This document shows, in pieces, positions 46,664 through 49,335 of a stretch of 49,335 nucleotides of DNA (position 1 is its first letter; the number at the start of each line of letters is the position of its first letter). Source of the stretch: a virus; the IMG/VR virus record IMGVR_UViG_3300004369_000025, positions 1 to 49,335 of that record; one strand, given 5' to 3'. The notes under the pieces are model-generated. The model ran no database searches. It was not told the origin of the DNA and saw nothing but the letters and a program-made list of their open reading frames with translations. Made by a program: the position numbers and the translations under genes.

Positions 46664-47830
46664 TTATTGGGTGTAACCTATTATAGCAGGGTATATTTCC
46701 ACAATTCCTGCTACCAAGTAAGATCTTTCGCTTGGTAATTCATAATTTTCTTTTGGAATTTCTACTCCTTGAACTGAAATAGAATTTAATACTACATCTG
46801 ATATTAAATCAGATGCTAGCATAATTTGACCCTTTAAAACATTAATATCTAAAATATCTCCAACTGTGAATGAGTTTAAGTATCTTTTAGCAAAGTATGC
46901 CGCTTGGTTTGCTAGGCCATCATTTGCTAAACTTGCCTGTCCACCAGATATAAGTATATTCGCTGACAGGGATACAGGGATTCTTTGAGCGACTCTAACA
47001 TTCATTCTAATTCCAATTGGCTTAACGGCCAATAAAGCCTGGTAGACAGACTGATCCAAAGTTGCCGAAAATGCTGGAGACTCTGGAATGACTATAACAT
47101 CGCAGGAGCCCATTCCAAATGTTCCCTCCCTAATTCTGACATCCCTAACGCCCTTTACCGATAGTGATGCTAATCTTACTGATTCAACCGTTCCCGAAGC
47201 AGTCATCTTAATTGATCTCATAATTCTTTTCCTATAAGAATCATCGCTCTCATTATCAATCGTGCTGTAAATTTCTTTAACATTTACTACTGATAAAACT
47301 ATTCCAGGAGGGGACACGTGACCATGTTTGTTTAAGCTTCCTATGGAAGCAGTGTATGTCCTGTCAGTAAAAGCTGGCAAAACTTGACCGTATGCTCTTT
47401 TTGATCCAGATGGTATTACTACATCTCCAACTAATTTATACTGAAACTGAAGAGATGAGGTTGAACTAATGTCATTGTAGACAAGAGTGTCTTTTGGTAT
47501 TACTACATCTTTGCTGTATGGTTTATTTATACTAAAAATAACATTAGCTATATTTCTATCTTGTGATATTTCTTGAGAAACAATTTTTCTCTTTACAGAA
47601 TACAAGTCTCCTATTAGGTCTAGATTTCTTCCACTTGCTGTACTAATCATTGTTTGATCAATATTGTATTTTAATATAGTATATAAATCGCCCATTTGGT
47701 CTGATACAGCTTCCGCAAAAGCCCTAGCTATAGAGCCAGGAGATGTAGCTGTTATGCCGGCATTTTTTTCTAATGAGTTAATGATCTGACTTAGTATCTC
47801 AGTTTTTGATTTAGTATATATTAGCGCCAT
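46664..47830 (-). CDS. Baseplate J / gp47-like wedge protein (388 aa)
   Basis: ITATSPGSIARAFAEAVSDQMGDLY and GRNLDLIGDLYSVKR match the start of Baseplate_J proteins. Later DDSYRKRIMRSIKMTASGTVESVRLASLSVKGVRDVRI is the typical central segment. It assembles the contractile-tail baseplate wedge. It lies 8 bases after the gp25-like gene, the usual gp25-J order. Confidence 0.88.
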   Translation of the reverse strand: MALIYTKSKTEILSQIINSLEKNAGITATSPGSIARAFAEAVSDQMGDLYTILKYNIDQTMISTASGRNLDLIGDLYSVKRKIVSQEISQDRNIANVIFSINKPYSKDVVIPKDTLVYNDISSTSSLQFQYKLVGDVVIPSGSKRAYGQVLPAFTDRTYTASIGSLNKHGHVSPPGIVLSVVNVKEIYSTIDNESDDSYRKRIMRSIKMTASGTVESVRLASLSVKGVRDVRIREGTFGMGSCDVIVIPESPAFSATLDQSVYQALLAVKPIGIRMNVRVAQRIPVSLSANILISGGQASLANDGLANQAAYFAKRYLNSFTVGDILDINVLKGQIMLASDLISDVVLNSISVQGVEIPKENYELPSERSYLVAGIVEIYPAIIGYTQ

Positions 47831-47838
47831 AGTTTTCC

Positions 47839-48214
47839 TTAAATATTTTGACTTACCGAAAGAACCACTGGTTCTCCGTAGTTTGTTATTATTTTAACAT
47901 CAAACCTTAGGCAGTCAGGTGCGGTAGGCACTGCGCTAATTTGAATGTTTTTACCTGCAAATCTTCCTTCTCTATTTAAAGCATTTCTTATCAGCTGCTT
48001 ACCAAGCTCTGCAGTAGCTGGGTCTTGTGGCATTCCGGTACAACTGAGATAGGGAAGTTCCTAATTGTGGGTAGACCTTGAAGTCTCCAGGCTCAGTCAT
48101 CAATCTTATGTATATTTGTTGAATATCATCTTGAGCAGCAGAGGGTACCAATTCAATATCTTTATTAGAACTCATTTGCAGATCTCCGTCAAAAGTTAAA
48201 CTTAAATCAGACAT
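47839..48214 (-). CDS. gp25-like baseplate wedge protein (124 aa), two frames joined by +1 shift at CGG
   Basis: The zero frame reads MSDLSLTFDGDLQMSSNKD to YPQLGTSLSQLY, then CGG, and ends at 71 aa. Skipping C gives GMPQDPATAELGKQLIRNAL and runs to the stop at 47839. The joined length (124 aa) is right for the gp25/DUF2634 wedge family, and the segment EPGDFKVYPQLGTSL with a following Gly is characteristic. It initiates sheath assembly at the baseplate. It precedes baseplate J. Confidence 0.85.
48034..48037 (-). other. +1 recoding site CGGA, codon 60 of the gp25-like gene
   Basis: The local sequence is TTG TAC C GGA ATG. Zero-frame CGG at 48035-48037 follows a Tyr codon. The joined frame matches expected family length, so exactly one extra base is present. 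Confidence 0.8.
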
Positions 48215-48886
48215 TTATTTACCAGTATCTCTCTCAGCTTTAATTTTTGCTTGATTAAAAGTATAGTTATTATATAAAAGTTCTTTCATATATTCTATAA
48301 ATTCAGCTGTTTTTGTTTTTGCTAATTCCTTCAATAACTTTAAGTGATCATCAGAAAGATACTTGTCGTAATTATTAATTGAATTTAAAGTAATTGATCT
48401 ATCGACCGACGGTGCATCGTACTCATAATCAGTATTAATAGTAATACCCTTATTATCGGTTATATTTTTTAAAGCTTGTATTTTTCCTATTTTTTCTTCA
48501 TAATTATGATAAGCAGGGCTTTTTTGAAAATCTCTTAAAGTAACCAAAAAAGGCTCCGTAAAATCTGTTCCAGCATAGTTAAATGCGTGCTGGTTCCATC
48601 TTATACCATCATCTTCTGTCGTGTATATTTTAAATGTGTCAGCGAATAGGCTTATGGATCTATTGGAAGCGCTTATTATTATTCCAACTCCTGGGCTTGC
48701 CATAATCTCTATATCTCCTGAATCAGTTAACTTTACAAAAGATAAATTATCTGGGTGATTGACTCCAACTTCCCTTCTTGAAAATTCGTTTCTTTTATTA
48801 AAAACATAATCAGATTGAGTTGACTCTATTGATAAACCAGTAGATTGATTCATTGGTTTTTTTATGTATATTTGATCTATTGCCAT
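48215..48886 (-). CDS. Baseplate/virion structural protein (223 aa)
   Basis: It starts MAIDQIYIKKPMNQSTGLSI. DSGDIEIMASPGVGIIISASNRSISLFAD resembles beta-helical spike or baseplate needle segments. The C-terminal half is helical (DDHLKLLKELAKTKTAEFIEYM). It follows the spike/hub-like gene after one base and precedes gp25. Probably a baseplate component; no exact family is recognised. Confidence 0.6.
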   Translation of the reverse strand: MAIDQIYIKKPMNQSTGLSIESTQSDYVFNKRNEFSRREVGVNHPDNLSFVKLTDSGDIEIMASPGVGIIISASNRSISLFADTFKIYTTEDDGIRWNQHAFNYAGTDFTEPFLVTLRDFQKSPAYHNYEEKIGKIQALKNITDNKGITINTDYEYDAPSVDRSITLNSINNYDKYLSDDHLKLLKELAKTKTAEFIEYMKELLYNNYTFNQAKIKAERDTGK

Positions 48887-48887
48887 A

Positions 48888-49254
48888 TTAAATCATATAC
48901 CTTGGTATTCCAGATTGTGATATTTTATTATAGTATAGCGGAGTCCTATCATTTGGGGACGCATAAAAAGAAATTATATAGGGCATTCTTTCGTTAGCGT
49001 CCCTAAAGCCAACTAAACATCTGGCTCCAACTTCTGGGGCGACTGCCTGTATTCCGCTGTACCATCGGACATGGGACTCCTGTTAGGACGTCGGTAATTT
49101 GATCAGAATATCTGTCCTCCAACATAATCTTAGCGCTGTTTGTATTTACGTCATAGGATGCTAAAACGGCAGTTCTAGTTTTTTGCTTCTGCATTTCAGA
49201 AGTCATTATCATTTCATTAATTTTTTTATCAAACTTTGGATATCTATTTACCAT
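48888..49254 (-). CDS. Baseplate spike/hub-like OB-fold protein (121 aa), two frames joined by +1 shift at CGG
   Basis: The zero frame from ATG 49252-49254 reads MVNRYPKFDKKINEMIM through TRTAVLASYDVNTNSAKIML to VPCPMVQ, then CGG, and ends at 83 aa. Skipping C gives GIQAVAPEVGARCLVGFRDAN and ends at TAA 48888-48890, one base before the next ATG. The order (beta strands for OB fold, then PEVGxxCLVGF) is typical of gp5/VgrG-type N-terminal baseplate domains. The tight junction with the next gene supports the joined reading. Confidence 0.8.
49053..49056 (-). other. +1 recoding site CGGA, codon 67 of the spike/hub-like gene
   Basis: The local sequence is GTA CAG C GGA ATA. Zero-frame CGG at 49054-49056 follows a Gln codon. 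Shifted reading gives PMVQ-G-IQAVAPEVG and an OB-fold continuation. Confidence 0.8.
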
Positions 49255-49274
49255 TATCTTTTTAATCTCCTATT

Positions 49275-49335
49275 TTAGTCTAAGCCGACTATTTGTTTTA
49301 CATCCGAAAAAGAAGCTGGGTAATGAACTCGGGGT
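49275..49335 (-). CDS. 3' end of an upstream baseplate-module gene (partial)
   Basis: The window edge holds the last 19 codons of a minus-strand gene ending HYPASFSDVKQIVGLD and TAA (49275-49277). The other two frames give implausible peptides. A GGAG site and ATG of the next gene follow within 25 bases. A C-terminus of this kind is common in baseplate tail-tube or LysM-like proteins, but too little remains to name it. Confidence 0.5.
   Translation of the reverse strand, partial: PRVHYPASFSDVKQIVGLD

Noticed and set aside
1541-49056. Sequencing or assembly error as the cause of the nine frame breaks
   Set aside because: Not excluded, but unlikely. All nine are the same base (C), all directly before an in-phase GGN, none in homopolymers, and eight of nine lie at codons 47-67. 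Random error would not show this phase or position bias.
1541-49056. Classical -1 or P-site-slippage frameshifting
   Set aside because: There are no X-XXY-YYZ slippery heptamers at the sites, and the codons before CGG are all different with no re-pairing in the +1 frame. No shared upstream ribosome-site-like stimulator or downstream hairpin is evident.
49275-49335. Tenth CGG site at the right edge (CGG ATG TAA in one frame)
   Set aside because: Another frame gives a natural C-terminus (SFSDVKQIVGLD-stop) spaced correctly before the next gene; there CGG is out of frame.
1-49335. tRNA genes, especially a quadruplet-reading tRNA
   Set aside because: I looked for cloverleaf-like GTTCRA-type T-loops in intergenic gaps and saw none; the gaps here are too short. 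Such a gene, if present, must lie outside this window.
1-49335. CRISPR arrays, insertion sequences, integrase or attachment sites
   Set aside because: No spaced direct repeats, transposase or recombinase motifs were found; the Cas4-like proteins stand alone and fit phage nucleases.

Overview
The window is part of an AT-rich (by eye roughly one third G+C) tailed-phage genome. Almost every gene is on the minus strand, tightly packed with ATGA or TAATG overlaps and few gaps over 100 bases. Baseplate genes (gp25-like wedge, gp47/J-like wedge, small spike/hub-like protein) point to a contractile-tailed, myovirus-like phage. I see no integrase, tRNA, CRISPR array or transposon. The host cannot be named from the sequence; the endolysin and an embedded peptidoglycan-binding domain imply a walled bacterium.

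Layout in the direction of minus-strand transcription. (1) 49335-24747: baseplate and tail module, with a calcineurin-like phosphoesterase among the baseplate genes, two giant tail proteins (1,633 and 1,920 aa), and a set of related tail proteins sharing an N-terminal coiled coil and an LP-x-I motif. (2) 24605-17078: nucleotide metabolism and accessory genes (class II B12-dependent ribonucleotide reductase, ThyX, a deoxyribosyltransferase-like enzyme, an SNase-like nuclease, two GT2 glycosyltransferases). (3) 17081-6408: replication (HTH endonuclease, DnaB-like helicase, Cas4/RecB-like nucleases, HD hydrolase, archaeo-eukaryotic-type primase, DnaE polymerase) and Zn-ribbon proteins. (4) 6376-1985: a lone plus-strand gene, a PD-(D/E)XK nuclease, a divergent sigma factor, RNase H and a P-loop nucleotide kinase. 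(5) 1883-1: small basic proteins, a holin-like protein and an M15-peptidase endolysin that runs off the left edge. No stretch over 300 bases lacks a gene.

The most striking observation is a systematic recoding signal. Nine genes are intact only if the ribosome moves +1 at an in-frame CGG codon, so that C is skipped and the next triplet GGN is read, giving glycine. They encode a DUF6321-like protein, the sigma factor, a PD-(D/E)XK nuclease, a Cas4/RecB-like nuclease, DnaE, two tail proteins, the gp25-like wedge and the spike/hub-like protein. In all nine the inserted base is the same (C), it always precedes an in-phase GGN codon, and the preceding codons are all different. Eight of nine sites lie at codons 47-67 and the ninth at codon 11, although the genes are 93 to 1,633 codons long. 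My manual scan found no other in-frame CGG in the window. This looks like a genome-wide +1 frameshift or quadruplet-decoding system keyed to CGG, perhaps an unassigned or tRNA-poor codon, used as an expression gate on key phage genes. Sequencing error is the main competing explanation; the phase, position and sequence uniformity argue against it.

Several genes are invisible or mis-started if the shift is ignored. Examples are the true N-termini of the 1,633-aa tail protein, the sigma factor and the nuclease at 5522-6089. Coordinates below for those nine genes span both frames.
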